DNA from: Ascochyta rabiei
Lineage: Eukaryota > Ascomycota > Dothideomycetes > Pleosporales > Didymellaceae
Assembly (NCBI RefSeq): GCF_004011695.2
Contig: NC_082411.1
Coordinates: forward strand, 868,001 to 932,000
Direction: 5' to 3'
Length of the DNA stretch: 64,000 nt
The notes below the pieces were generated by a model. It saw nothing but the letters and a program-made list of their open reading frames with translations, made no database searches and was not told where the DNA came from. This document shows positions 1-10,791 of this stretch, one piece after another. The first letter of the stretch is position 1. Each line of letters opens with the position of its first letter. The position numbers and the translations under genes were made by a program.

Positions 1-2075
1 GACTCCTACGCACTGAACTAAAGTTCGATGGTGTGGTTGTTTCGGAGTGTCTGGAGATGGAAGCGCTCAGCCACAACATCGGTGTTGGCGGCGGCACAGT
101 CATGGCTGTCAATGCTGGTTGTGATGTTATTCTCCTTTGCCATTCATTCGAATTCCAACAAGAAGGAATGAAAGGCTTGAAGACTGGAATCGAAAACGAG
201 ATGGTTTCGAAGGCCAGGATCTTCAACTCGCTAAGACGTGTATTGAATTTGAAGGAGAAGTGTACATCTTGGGACAAGGCACTGAATCCCCCAGGCGTCA
301 GCTACCTCGAAACACTACAGCCTTCCCATACGGCGTTGTCCACAAAGGCGTACAACAGCTCAATATCGGTCGTACGCGACAAAAACAGGCTCTTGCCTTT
401 GACCAACATTCTGGAAAGCGAGGAAGAGTTGCTTTTACTGACTCCATTAGTAAAGCCTTTGGCTGCGTCTGCCGCATCCCGAGAGCTGTCTGATGCTGCA
501 GCTACTCATTCGCCCGAGCCTCACGCCTGGGAGCACAGCTCCTCAGTGATGAGTGGAGAACGCGTTTTCAGAGAGCTAGGAAGGTCTCTGGCCAGACAAC
601 GGAACGGAAGAGTGTTACACACCTCGTATACCGCAAATGGCGTCCGACCCGTACACGAGAATCTCATCAATCGCGCAAGCGCCATCATCGTACTTACTGC
701 TGACGCCAACCGGAACTTATATCAGTCTGGCTTCACCAAACACGTTTCCATGATATGCAACATGCAGTACACTACCGGCGGGGAAAAGCGCGAAAAGCCC
801 TTGATTGTGGTTGCTGTCAGCTCTCCGTACGACTTCGCCATGGATACATCCATTGGAACCTACATCTGCACGTACGACTTTACAGAAACGGCGCTGAATT
901 CCCTGGTGAGAGTTCTGTACGGGGAACTTTCGCCGACAGGAACACTGCCGGGAACGATCAGTAAGAGCCAGAAATTGCACCCGTCAAGACAGCATTGGTT
1001 GGTTGAGATCTTCAACGAAGAGCGTGATGCGAATGCTCTTGATGCGCTCATCAATGTAGTCATGGACGGTACAGCACCCAATCAGCGATCAGAGTTGTCG
1101 AGCGCGACTTCCAGCTCATTCATACTGCATCACCCTGAGGTGGAAGAATCGCACTTTGTCGTAAGGAACAGTAGCACTCAAGCGCTTTATGGCTTTTGCT
1201 CTACGTACTTCTTCAAAACGACAGGCACAGGAGTCATCAGCGCGCTATTCGTCGATCCGGCCCGGAGAAAGTTGTCGATTGGCCATTCACTACACAATCG
1301 AGCCATCAGGACATTGCTGCAGAAAGAGGGCATCAAGCGGTTTCAGTTGGGCTCTCGACTGCCAAGCGTGTATCTCGGGATCCCTACAGGCCACGGCTCT
1401 GAGCGTAAACGACTACGATCGTGGTTCGCCAACCTTGGCTGGAATGCGGCGCTTTCACGGCCCATTTGCAGCATGGTAGCCCGTAGCTTGCAGACATGGA
1501 CGCCCCCTGAGGGCATGGCGAAGAGCTTAGCGAGTGCAGGTGCACAGTTTGATCTCGTCTACGGTTGGGACTTTGCAGGACCTGTCCTTGATCACATCAA
1601 GACTAGCAATCGACAAGGTCTAGCCGAGGTGTACAAGCTTGCCCTCTCCGATCCCCAAGCTTGCGGTATCATCCGTGCGAAACGTCCAGAGGACGGTGCT
1701 CTTGTAGGCACGGTAGTGCTATACAACCAACATTCGCGGCTCTCGGAATACATACCATCACTCAAAGATGTCAACGAATCAGCTGGCGGTATCTCTTCGC
1801 CGGTCATATCACCTGGCGTGGGAGAGTACTCCACGCTGCTCCAAGGGCTCATCCTGCTCGGAATGCGGCAGATCAAGGCCCAGGGCTGTAATGCCTGCTT
1901 GCTTGACTACGTAAGTTGTATATTGTCCCAGGCGATCGAAGCGGTACACTGACGTGCTCAGATGGACGGCGATGGAAACTTTGACGGTTTCTCCGCAATG
2001 GGGTTCGATGCCATGCACAACTTCGAGGAGGTGTCTTGTGATGCAGCGACGTGGACGATGATACCACCTGCTTGA
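1..2075 (+). CDS. ngs1: GH3 beta-N-acetylglucosaminidase-like + GNAT protein (Ngs1-type GlcNAc sensor), 5' partial
   Basis: Open from base 3 in the frame that carries LKFDGVVVSECLEMEAL, the end of a GH3 (NagZ-type) TIM barrel; the true start and the KHFPGHG region are left of the window. Exon 1 ends at 1910, a 51-bp intron (1911-1961, GTAAGT...CAG) follows, and the last exon codes 37 residues to TGA at 2073-2075; 673 residues are visible. The GH3 C-terminal part is followed by a GNAT acyltransferase region with an RRKLSIGHSL acetyl-CoA loop (bases about 1265-1290) and a second GNAT-like half to the end. The GH3-GNAT fusion is the build of Candida Ngs1, the GlcNAc sensor/transducer. The expected nucleophile Asp of the GH3 motif is Glu here (codon 45-47), which fits sensing rather than hydrolysis (inference). 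The next genes are regulator, kinase, transporter and deaminase of the same pathway. Confidence 0.85.
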
Positions 2076-3446
2076 TGCTCTCCTGTAACAGTCGGCACGT
2101 TTTGATCTTGAGCGGTACCTGGTAGCAGCAGGTCAGAGTAGTTGGGAACCATTGTTTTTCTGGGCATACCCGGCGTCGTGGCGTTGCCTTTGTAACACGT
2201 ACTTTGATGGACCATGAGCAATCGATCTCTGACAGCCTGTCTCCGTGCGAGTGACCGTCCTCGATGCCTTGGACGCACGCGCGCAAGGATACCCCAACGC
2301 CCTGGCTGTTGTCATGCATGTCACTAGTGGCCGTCCCAAAGTGGAAGTGACGAACAAGCCCTCCCTGCGCCTGCGCCTGCCCAACGACCAGGAAATGCGC
2401 CCTGGGTGCAAGACCGGCCTGTTCCCTCTCCGGCACAAACACGATTTATAGCAGGACGCGCATGCGAGGCGAGGCGCACACGGCAGAAAGCGGAAAGCCG
2501 AGCAAGCGTGGTTGGGACAGGGCTATTTATACTTGCGCTTGCCAAAGCTTCAACTTGTAGGTGGAGGAGTAGTGGCCGCCACGATCCGTTGAGTGGCCGC
2601 TGCTTGGTCTGCCGCTGCCTGGTCCGTCACTGCCTGGTCCGCCACTGCCTGGTCTGCCTCTGCCACTGCCTGGTCTGCCTCTGCCACTGCCTGGTCTGCC
2701 TCTGCCACTGCCTGGTCTGCCTCTGCCACTGCCTGGTCTGCCACTGCCACTGCCTGGTCTGCCACTGCCTGGTCTGCCTCTGCCACTGCCTGGTCTGCCT
2801 CTGCCAACGCTCGGCGTGTCTGTTCGAGAGGATATCTTGGTGCAGCCTTGTCTTGCCTTGGCACCCGCCAGCCTCTCGTTGACGCGCCATTCTTTGGCCT
2901 GCAGGCACGTCGCCGCAGACACAGCTGGTGTTGGCGCCCCACTACCGCGGGAGCTTTCCTGGCTATGGCTCCGGCGTCGACCGAGTCCTACTCCACTCCC
3001 GCGCACGGCTTGGCGATTCTGGTCACTTGCGGCGGGCTCACGTCGCACAGCTTCAGCAGCGACAGGCGCTGCGCGCTACAGCAATATTGTCTGGTGCGCA
3101 CGCTCTGCCGCCGCCGGCTGCACTCCCTCTGCGGCGCCTGCATCAGCGACACCGCCAGGGCCAGGGCGGGCTCACTTCCTCCCACTCCCGCTTCCACTTC
3201 CACTCCCACTTGCTGCACTTCCACCTCCATTTCCTAAACACGCCCTAGCTCCAACGCCTGGCTTCTCTCCACCAGCCGACCCACCCGTCCAACCAGACAC
3301 CCCGGCTTCTCCGCGCCAACGCTCACCAAGCGTGCTTCATCACTGCTGTCACCTCCACGCCCACCACTGCCCCACGCCCGTCTGCTCATCACCAATCCAC
3401 CCTGCCGCGCGCATGCGCCTCGCCCTCGCCAATCCACACCGCCGCC
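2076..3446. other. ngs1-ron1 spacer / ron1 promoter and leader
   Basis: No convincing gene. It holds the 3' flank of ngs1, a minisatellite at about 2598-2806 and a C-rich, CT-rich leader (about 3170-3440) running up to a strong GCCGCCATGG start context for ron1. Long open frames here come from the repeat and are biased in composition, so I do not call them genes. Confidence 0.6.
2598..2806. repeat. 21-bp minisatellite in the ron1 upstream region
   Basis: Tandem array built on a 21-bp unit (GCCTCTGCCACTGCCTGGTCT) with shorter 15-bp variants at its ends. Units are nearly identical in the centre, which suggests recent expansion. In one frame it reads as repeated TAWSASA, in another as DQAVAEA; neither looks like a real protein. 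Confidence 0.9.
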
Positions 3447-5165
3447 ATGGAGGGCTTCGACACCACCACCATGTCGTATCTCGCGACCCCAATGCTCATG
3501 CAGAACGTCGCCGGCCCTGACCAGCACATGGTGATGCCCATGGCCCCGCTCGATCAGTATGACCAGCGCTCGGTGTTTGACAACGAGACGTTCGCCGGGT
3601 AAGCAACCCTAGCGCCTAGCTCTGCGCTGCGCTGCGCTGCGCTGCGCTGAGCTGCGCTGAGCTGCGACCAGCTGCTGACCTTTCTGCCCAGGAGTGAGGA
3701 TGCCTTCTCCGTCTCGCAGTATCAGATGCAGCGCCCAGCCCCACCTCTCAAACGTTTCCCAAGCACCTACGAAGACCCATTCTCCGACGTTCACAGCACT
3801 TACGAGCAGTCGATCCACCCACACGAGCACACCGGCGTACCAGAGAGCCCTAGCATCGACAGCAACAACAAGCTACTCAGTTTCTCCTTGCCAAGCGTCC
3901 CCTACACCATCCTGGACTATGGTCTGCAGCGCAGAGTGACCATGTCAATGTCTGCTCAGCTCCATGGCATGTTCTTCCTAGCCGAGTCGCCGTGGGCCAC
4001 AGCTGGCGATGTGCAGCCACCGCCGACCGAGTTGACCTGTTATCGCCGCAATCTCTTCCAGATCACGGGCACAGTGACGCTACCGAGGAGCATGCGTGCC
4101 ATCCTGACCGATCACGGTGATCAGATACCCATACTGGGCCAAGAGCTTACTATATCCGCTACAGAATCACTCGAAGGCAACCCCGTCAAGATAATCTCGG
4201 TACCGTGGAAGACGCCCGCTACCAGCACGGTTCCCGTTGAAGACAAGACGGAGAAAGAGCCGCCCACATATCCTTTGGACTTACTGACAGGCCAGGACAT
4301 GGACTCAGACTACGTCAACTTTCCCATCAGCTGGAAGAGACTACAGTTTCGAATAGCAACCGCCAACAACGGAAGGAGAAAAGAGCTGCAACAGCACTTT
4401 GTGGTGCGTCTGAAGGTCCAGGCAACGCTAGTCAACGGCGCCAAGATACCGCTGTGTGAGATACATTCCAGTGCAATCATTGTTCGCGGTAGAAGTCCTA
4501 GGAACTTCCAGTCGCGCAAAGATATGCCCATTAGTGGTGGGACTGCGACAGCACGCAAGTCTCACTTGCCCTCACAGCCAAGCCGTACTACCACCGGCGA
4601 CACTGCTCAGACCAGTCAAAGCCACGGGCAGAGTAACATGACCTCGACCGCAAAACAACCAGACATGATGCAGATGCCGTACGACTTCAATCCTAATGAA
4701 GTGCCCGTCTCTCCAGATTTCCTCGACTGGAAAGTACCTGGAGGCGGTGCTATGACTGCGATGCCACCGGATCCCCCGTCGTCCCAGATGCCTCACGCAA
4801 CACCGTACGCACAGTCAACACCTGAAATATCTAGAAGCGTCCCGCCTCCGCAAAAAGGTTCGATAGCACCAGTTACACTCTCGCTTACGGACGACGAACC
4901 CAAGAAGGCACCCTCACCCGTGGAGCATGCGAGAAAACGCACCGCACCAGCACGGCCGCCATCCTTCTCTATCGGCATCATCAACAGTCCTGACGAGAGT
5001 GCTGATCTGCTCTACGAGTACTTCCCTCTTGGCCTCGATGATTGGATGCCACCCGTCGATGCCGTTTACCGCCCGCATGTTGTACATCACACCAATCTAC
5101 CACAGGATCCAAAATCTGTCGAAATGAAGACTCGATCCAAACGGTACTTTGAAGCATCGTGGTGA
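3447..5165 (+). CDS. ron1: Ndt80/PhoG-family transcription factor (Ron1-like)
   Basis: Join 3447-3598 and 3692-5165, 541 aa. The start has a perfect Kozak-like context; the 93-bp intron has a GTAAGC donor, a CTGAC branch site and a CAG acceptor, and the phase-2 join restores a continuous frame. The Ndt80/PhoG DNA-binding domain (p53-like Ig fold) spans about residues 120-330, with the recognisable stretches LTCYRRNLFQITG, FPISWKRLQFRIATANNGRR, QHFVVRLKVQATL and the closing SSAIIVRGRSPRNF. The C-terminal 200 residues are Pro/Ser/Thr-rich and low in order, ending in an acidic and aromatic patch. In Trichoderma reesei and Candida the Ndt80-type Ron1 governs GlcNAc catabolic genes; position beside ngs1 and the kinase supports that subgroup over Vib-1/XprG or meiotic Ndt80 types, but the subgroup is not provable from sequence reading alone. 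Confidence 0.85.
3620..3666. repeat. GCTGC/GCTGA pentamer repeat inside ron1 intron 1
   Basis: About nine copies of a GCTGC-type pentamer fill half of the 93-bp intron. The TGAGCTGCG variants and the CTGAC branch site lie just downstream. Length change here would alter intron size without touching coding sequence. Confidence 0.8.
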
Positions 5166-7548
5166 ACTGAAGCCGGTGCTTCCTGATCTCGTCCCCCAGA
5201 TTCTGGAAACGGTTATCAGCACCACTGAGGCGGCACTGTCCCATGCAATGGAGGTGCGTTGCCCAAGTCGGTGTTCACCCCTAGCTTTGCGACCGCTACG
5301 TTTGATAGCATCTCAGGACACGTCTTGCCTCTCTGCCAGACTTCCTCGTGTGTAAGTCGTTGATTGTTGTCCATCCTCGCGGTTCTGCCTTTTTTCGCGT
5401 CGTTCCAAACTGGACTGAAGTTAAAGAAACCTGCCTCGGCAGCGTTTCCGAGCCAAGATCAGGATTAATCTCCCGGCAGAGCATGCACCTTCGATTGCGA
5501 ATGCTCATCCTTGCCTCGTACACACCTATACCTGTTCGTTTGTCAGCTGTTGACTCTCAGCGAGCATGATTACTCTGCCTTACGACTACTACGACTCTCT
5601 TCGTACGGCCTAGTTGCTAAAGGAGCGATCTGGTTTTGTTTGAAATCTTTCAAATGTCATATGTTTAGTAGACTATACCAACCCACTGCTATTTGGCGTT
5701 GGTTACAGGCAGCACTATATCCATGGGTGTTTTCGCAAATTCAATAAGTACCCTCTATGCACACAATATACAAGCACGACTCATCGTGACCTTTGAATAC
5801 GGACGCGTCTGGTCCCAAGCCAAGTTGAGCGGGTCACAATCTCTTTATTGCAATCTATTGCATATCACGCCTTCTTACGGGTTCTTATCATTCGTGGATT
5901 CCTCAAACTACACGCAATGACCGCTTTCAGTACGATGGAGCGAGAATGTAACGGCAGCCGGCATGTCAGCAAGACCATCCATGATCGTCGCAATCAGGTT
6001 GCCACTGATTTTGGTGAAGACCCCGTGTGCTTACTGCCCATGACGACTTCGGGCAAAAGCAAAATAACACGCGCAACACCGAGCGCATGTCGAGGTTATG
6101 TTTCGTTTAGGTTAAGGTGAAACAGCAGCATCTGTTGTGTGTGGTGGTGTAGTATTGTCGTGGCATTGGGCCGATGGTCACCGACGATGCAACGTCCATG
6201 CAACTGATCCACATTTCCTCAGACTCTGCCTCGGCACGCGAAGCCTCGAATCTTTGCTTGTCACGATCTTCTTCATTGACAAACGGCCAAAAAATTTCCT
6301 ACGTTGGCGATCGAGGGTATCCTGACAGTGGGGCAAACAAACAGCGCTTGGCTATCCTCGGCGGCGTGTGGATCCGAAAAGCTATAGACCGCTCAGCGCC
6401 TTACGGCGTACGGAGAGACCCTCTCCATCATCTCCGGCGGAAGCAACTGCTTGGAATGGAAAGGTCGAGAGCGCTTCGTAACGATCAATGGTACGGTTTC
6501 AGGGACGGGTTGATTGTGGTAACACTGCAGGTGGAGGTGTTGTCAAGACGCAGCGAGGAACGAGGATCCTCGTCGCATGCCGTCCGTGTTCCTGCGTAGG
6601 TAGAGTGACGCCGCTAGAAGAAGCAAGTCGTAAGAAACAACACACTAAGTAATGACCTGCCTCATGGGTGCTTGGGCTCCGTTCGCTCGACCATGTGCCG
6701 CCGCTTCTCAACGTACACAATCAATCGCACCGCGTTGCAATCAAATCCTACGGCACACCACTCAGGCCTTACACAATCTCCACATTCCCCACTCCACTCC
6801 ACACCCGTTCTTTGCGGTCCGCAATACCTGATCGACACAATGCTACGCGTGAAGATGCCCCTGCCCTGTCCTGCCAGGTTCCATCCGCGTGCTTCTGTCG
6901 TGTCCGTGACGGTGATGCCATGCGACTCTGACCACCGACCACCGACTACTGACTACTGACTTCTGACTACGGACATCTGCAGTCATGCCTTCAGCATGAA
7001 TCGAGGGAGCCAGAAACCCAGGTCTCGCTGCTTGCCGCCACCGACCAAGATCTGGACAGCGGCGAGCCCCCCCCCCCTATTTTTAATTTTCTTTACCCGT
7101 CCGATCGGTGGACGACACCTGGTGCACCTCTGGGATTGGGTCTTGGGCGGCTGCCAGGCATGAGAGACAGATGTTGGTGCAGCATATGCTAGTGATGCAC
7201 AAAGAAGGGACAACAAACGGAACAGAAGTTCTGATCAATATCAATCAATATCAACGTCAATAGATAGTGTGCGTGAATGATGGATGGCCTCTGCGGGCCT
7301 GATGCTATAACCCAAAAGACAACGCCGTAGGGAACTCGTTTCATCATGTTCCCCAATGCTACCATGAGCCGCCAATGACCAGTCGTCAAGACTGGCTGGC
7401 TATGCAGAGAAACCCTTGTCTCGTCCCGAATGTATGCACAAAACTCCATCGCTGAAAGGGTATAAAGCAAAATTGCTCGTCGTACGGGACACGATGCTAC
7501 TCCTTCCTACCAATGACACCTCTTATCCTGACATGCTTGCTTGGCGAG
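5166..7548. other. 2.4-kb gene-free stretch between convergent ron1 and hxk3-like genes
   Basis: No frame shows sustained protein-like composition or plausible splicing. It contains both 3' ends, a GACCACCGACTACTGACT-type repeat near 6927-6973 and a run of 11 C (7067-7077). The length is unusual for a convergent spacer in this gene-dense window; a non-coding transcript or a decayed gene is possible but not shown. Confidence 0.5.
6927..6973. repeat. short degenerate repeat (GACYACYGACTACTGACT-like)
   Basis: Seven to eight imperfect copies of a 7-bp GACTACT/GACCACC motif in tandem. It is one of several 7-bp tandem repeats around the cluster. Confidence 0.6.
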
Positions 7549-9190
7549 CTATTGGCTCTCGAGACTGCAGACGGCAACAGCTGCACCGAAGATGGCAGAT
7601 TCAACAGCGATCTCGAGCGATATCGACTTCGGCTTGGCTCCCGAGGCGATGGCGAGCTCGTCCAAATGCGACTGACATAGTTCTTTGAACAACGGGTATT
7701 TCTCGATTACAGAGCCATTGCAGCCAATGCTCATCCGGCCAGCGGATGCTGGCGTAAGGCCCTCCGAGGTGGTGCGTAATACCCACAATGCGTGAATACC
7801 GGTAGCGAGAAAACCCGCTGCGCGGTGCGAGACAAGCTGAGATATCTGGCGAACAAACTGGATGTCGTTGTAAGAAGGCAGCTTGCTGAGCGGGTGCTTG
7901 GTTTGAAGTAGTGCGGTGGCGACAGTGAGATGCTTAGAGCCGTCCATCTCCATGGCTGCGATTGTTCCTGTGTCCAGAGAGTAGGGGTCGTTCATCTTCG
8001 CAGGCAGCTCGCCGCTGAACAGACCTGCAGTGCGAACGGCTTCGACGATGATTAACCGAACAATCTCCCCAAGGTAACGTCCGCTAATCATATGCTCAAA
8101 CGGCTGAAAGTCCGGTCGCATGTGCGTTGCATTGAGCTGATCGTCCCACCGAGTGGTTGGAAATACGTTCTTCCCGAACATACTACACTCGGTGTTAACA
8201 AGGACATGCGTGGCTTCGTCTAGCCACTTTTGAGGGTAGCCTTTGTACTTTGTTGAGGCAAGTGATGAAACGGGCAGGTGTATGGAGATATTAAAGCCAG
8301 TTCCGAGGATAACGGCAAAGCGCGTTGACGGGTCTTCGTAAGCACGTGATAACAGCGTTGCAGAAGAATCGTTGACAATGGAGTCCATGTGTACCGGCAG
8401 GTTCTAGATAGAACGTCAGTGTTCTGTTAATGGGCGATTGCGACGTCAGGCCTACCTTCTTCCTGCACGGGGCCATGATCAGCTCGCTGAGGTCTTGGCC
8501 GAGAATACCGTCAGTCGCGTGAAAGCCTTTACCCATGTCGAGAAGGTTTCCACTGCGTGGTGATGTTTGCCTGAATGATGGTTAGCGTTGTATCATCGAA
8601 TCTGACAGCCGCACATACTCTATAGGGAAGGACCAGGCTAGTCCCATAGGGAAGCTGTCCATGTTGTGGGGTTTCTGAGGAAGAGCCTCTGCAAGTGCGA
8701 TTTCGATCTTCTCAGCCATCCAGTCAAAGAAATCTGTCCCTCGTCGCTGGCGAATGCTTTCGTCGATCTTGAAGCTCTTCATGTTGACGATGCGCATGTT
8801 CTTGGCACCGGGCTGTTTGCCATTTAGCTCCACAAGGGCGATGCGGAACGTAGAACCGCCAACATCGAGTGCCAGATACGTGCCCTTTTCATGACCAGTG
8901 GGCAACTTGTGATTGTAGGACGGAAGCATGCAAATATCGCTGGCCTGTAGTTTGGGGGCAAACTGCTCCTTTAGTCCTGCGGAGATTTGTTGTAGCCTTG
9001 CAGGCTCAAGCGGTGCTTCCAAGAGGCGCTGCACTTCGCGCAGGAAGTCGTCCGTCGTTCGATCGTAGGTCCGCAAAGTCTCACGCATGTTGCGTTTTCG
9101 TGAGGTCAGCGGGAATACCGAGTGGATCAGTGACGGAAGCATGGCGAGCTGTTTCAGAGCCGCGAGTAGGCCCTGCCAAAAGTCGAGCAT
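7549..9190 (-). CDS. hxk3: divergent hexokinase, probable GlcNAc kinase (Hxk3-like)
   Basis: Complement of join(7549-8403, 8456-8570, 8619-9190), 513 aa; introns of 52 and 48 bp restore the conserved FPIEQTSPRSGNLLDMGKGF region. The start at 9190 gives the amphipathic MLDFWQGLLAALKQ N-terminus; the frame stays open to about 9322 but without a better start. Hexokinase marks: phosphate-1 DVGGST (109-114), SFP (S187), K205, catalytic Asp241 in VNDSSATL, LGTGFN (N267), NTE (E301), FEHMISGRYLGE (E332). These match the yeast hexokinase sugar ligands except that the Thr of the TKGF motif is Gly204, and the usual aromatic after NTE is Cys. The reaction would be ATP-dependent phosphorylation of a hexose, here probably GlcNAc to GlcNAc-6-P, by context and by likeness to filamentous-fungal Hxk3. 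It may alternatively be a catalytically weak regulatory hexokinase (XprF type). Confidence 0.82.
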
Positions 9191-9921
9191 GAGCTGTTTA
9201 TGCCAGCAGCAACTAGAGTTGATGGTGGGCAAACAGTGATTGACGTCTGCGGCGCCGTGGTGATCGGAGGCTCGGGTGACGCGGCGGCTTTTGAATCGTC
9301 TCAACGTCAGGGAGGAGGGCATGGAGGGGCAGAAAGCAGTGAAAGTAGCAACGACAGCGGGGCCAGGTCTTAGAGTGAAAGTCGTTTGCGTGCGTTATAT
9401 CAGACTTGCTAAAAACCGCAAGTTCTTGCAGCACTGTGGATTCCAATGCACAGCGACGTTGCTGCGGGCCGGTGGTGACCGATATCGCCTGGTGATACGG
9501 CCATCCAGAGCATAAAAGGTTGTATTTGCTAGCAGGCACGGCAGCAAGGACGCTGGTCGCGGACAGCGTCGTTGGCGCCAGGCAAGGCGAGTGCAGGCAG
9601 GGCGAGCGTTGGTGGGGTTTCTCTGCTACGTTACATTCGATCACACGCTTAGCCACATAAAGGCGCGAGCCCGGGACTCGAGTGGGTGGCGGCCGCGATT
9701 CAGTTAAATTGCAGGCGTCCTGCGGCTGTGGCGATCTCACTTCTCCATGCGTGTGCGACCATAGCCAAAAGATGCGTTAGTAAGCGGGAGCACGTGCCGT
9801 TCCGGTTTGGCTGCCGCACTAATTAGTTCCATCCACCAGGTAGCCGTGTTTGGCTAAGGAACGCCTCGGTCAATCTAGTCCAACGTCGCTGCTGCTGCTG
9901 CTGCTGAGGCGTTTATGCGCA

Positions 9922-9956
9922 TTGAATATTGAATATTGAATATTGAATATTGAATA
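9922..9956. repeat. 7-bp tandem repeat GAATATT
   Basis: Four perfect tandem copies plus partial ends (ATTGAATATTGAATATT...). It can form AT-rich hairpins. It lies 18 bp after a run of GCT triplets. Confidence 0.85.
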
Positions 9957-10206
9957 GTGATGACTGGAGTACGTAAAGAGGATATGATGGTTTTACGAAT
10001 TCGATCATGTCCGGCTTTGCGCTGTCAAGACTCCAGACCCCGCCCACGTACGACACTTCCCTCGTGGCGCCAGGGTGCTGTGAGCGAGTGCTCAAGGGCA
10101 ACTTGGATCGAAGTCCTCGTGTCGTGTACCGTGGCTGGCGAGAACGAGCTTGTGGGGTTGTTCCAACTCGGCGTAGCCAGCAGCAACTCCTTCTGGACGG
10201 GTATGC

Positions 10207-10250
10207 CAGCAAGGACAGCAAGGACAGCAAGGCCAGCAAGGACAGCAAGG
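10207..10250. repeat. 9-bp tandem repeat (CAGCAAGGA)
   Basis: About five copies of CAGCAAGGA/CAGCAAGGC in tandem. In any frame it gives simple three-residue repeats and is not judged coding. Confidence 0.8.
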
Positions 10251-10791
10251 CGAGAACGAGGAACAGTCAGGAATGCCAGTTGTGCACGGCGATGACACCA
10301 ACCGATTGGACGTGTCAGCGCATTCGAAACAACCGTGTTCACCTCTCCACGCAGGGAGCAGATGCTGTTCACCTTTTCCCCAATCAGCAACGCTATCATC
10401 GCCGGCTATTGCATGCATCTGAGAAAACCGACAAGAGGGTCGACAGGGCGGTTTCGACTACTGTGTGTTGGATTCACGCTCCATCACTAATCAAGACAAA
10501 GGTTTGGATTTGCTTATGCGCTTCATTGGCTGAATTTGCTAGTGCTTGCTATCACTTGATGCAAGTGAAATGAAAAACCGGGGATATCGTGCAGAGACCT
10601 GTGTCAACAACTCGGTAGTCTGAGCGTCTGGAATCCAGGCATCGTGACTCTGCGAATGCATGTACAGGAAATATTTCGTGCCAACTGTGGTATCGAACAT
10701 GCCGTGACCCCGCTTGAGAAAAACATAAGCTTGCACAGATCCCCTTGAAAATTACAATATGATGCTCGTAGAATCGTAAACCGGACAAGTC

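Larger units (their letters stand above)
9191..10791. other. hxk3 promoter / ngt1 3' flank
   Basis: No gene supported. It holds the upstream region of the hexokinase gene (read leftwards), a CTG/GCT run (9888-9906), an AT-rich 7-bp repeat (9922-9956) and a 9-bp repeat (10207-10250). Frames open here on both strands overlap one another and look random. Confidence 0.5.

Noticed and set aside
1873..2442. 189-residue - strand frame overlapping the ngs1 3' end
   Set aside because: Shadow of ngs1 coding sequence; Arg/His/Ser-rich, no family.
2593..3237. Long + strand frame over the 21-bp repeat (TAWSASA-type protein)
   Set aside because: Open only because the repeat lacks stops; all three frames and the reverse strand are open as well.
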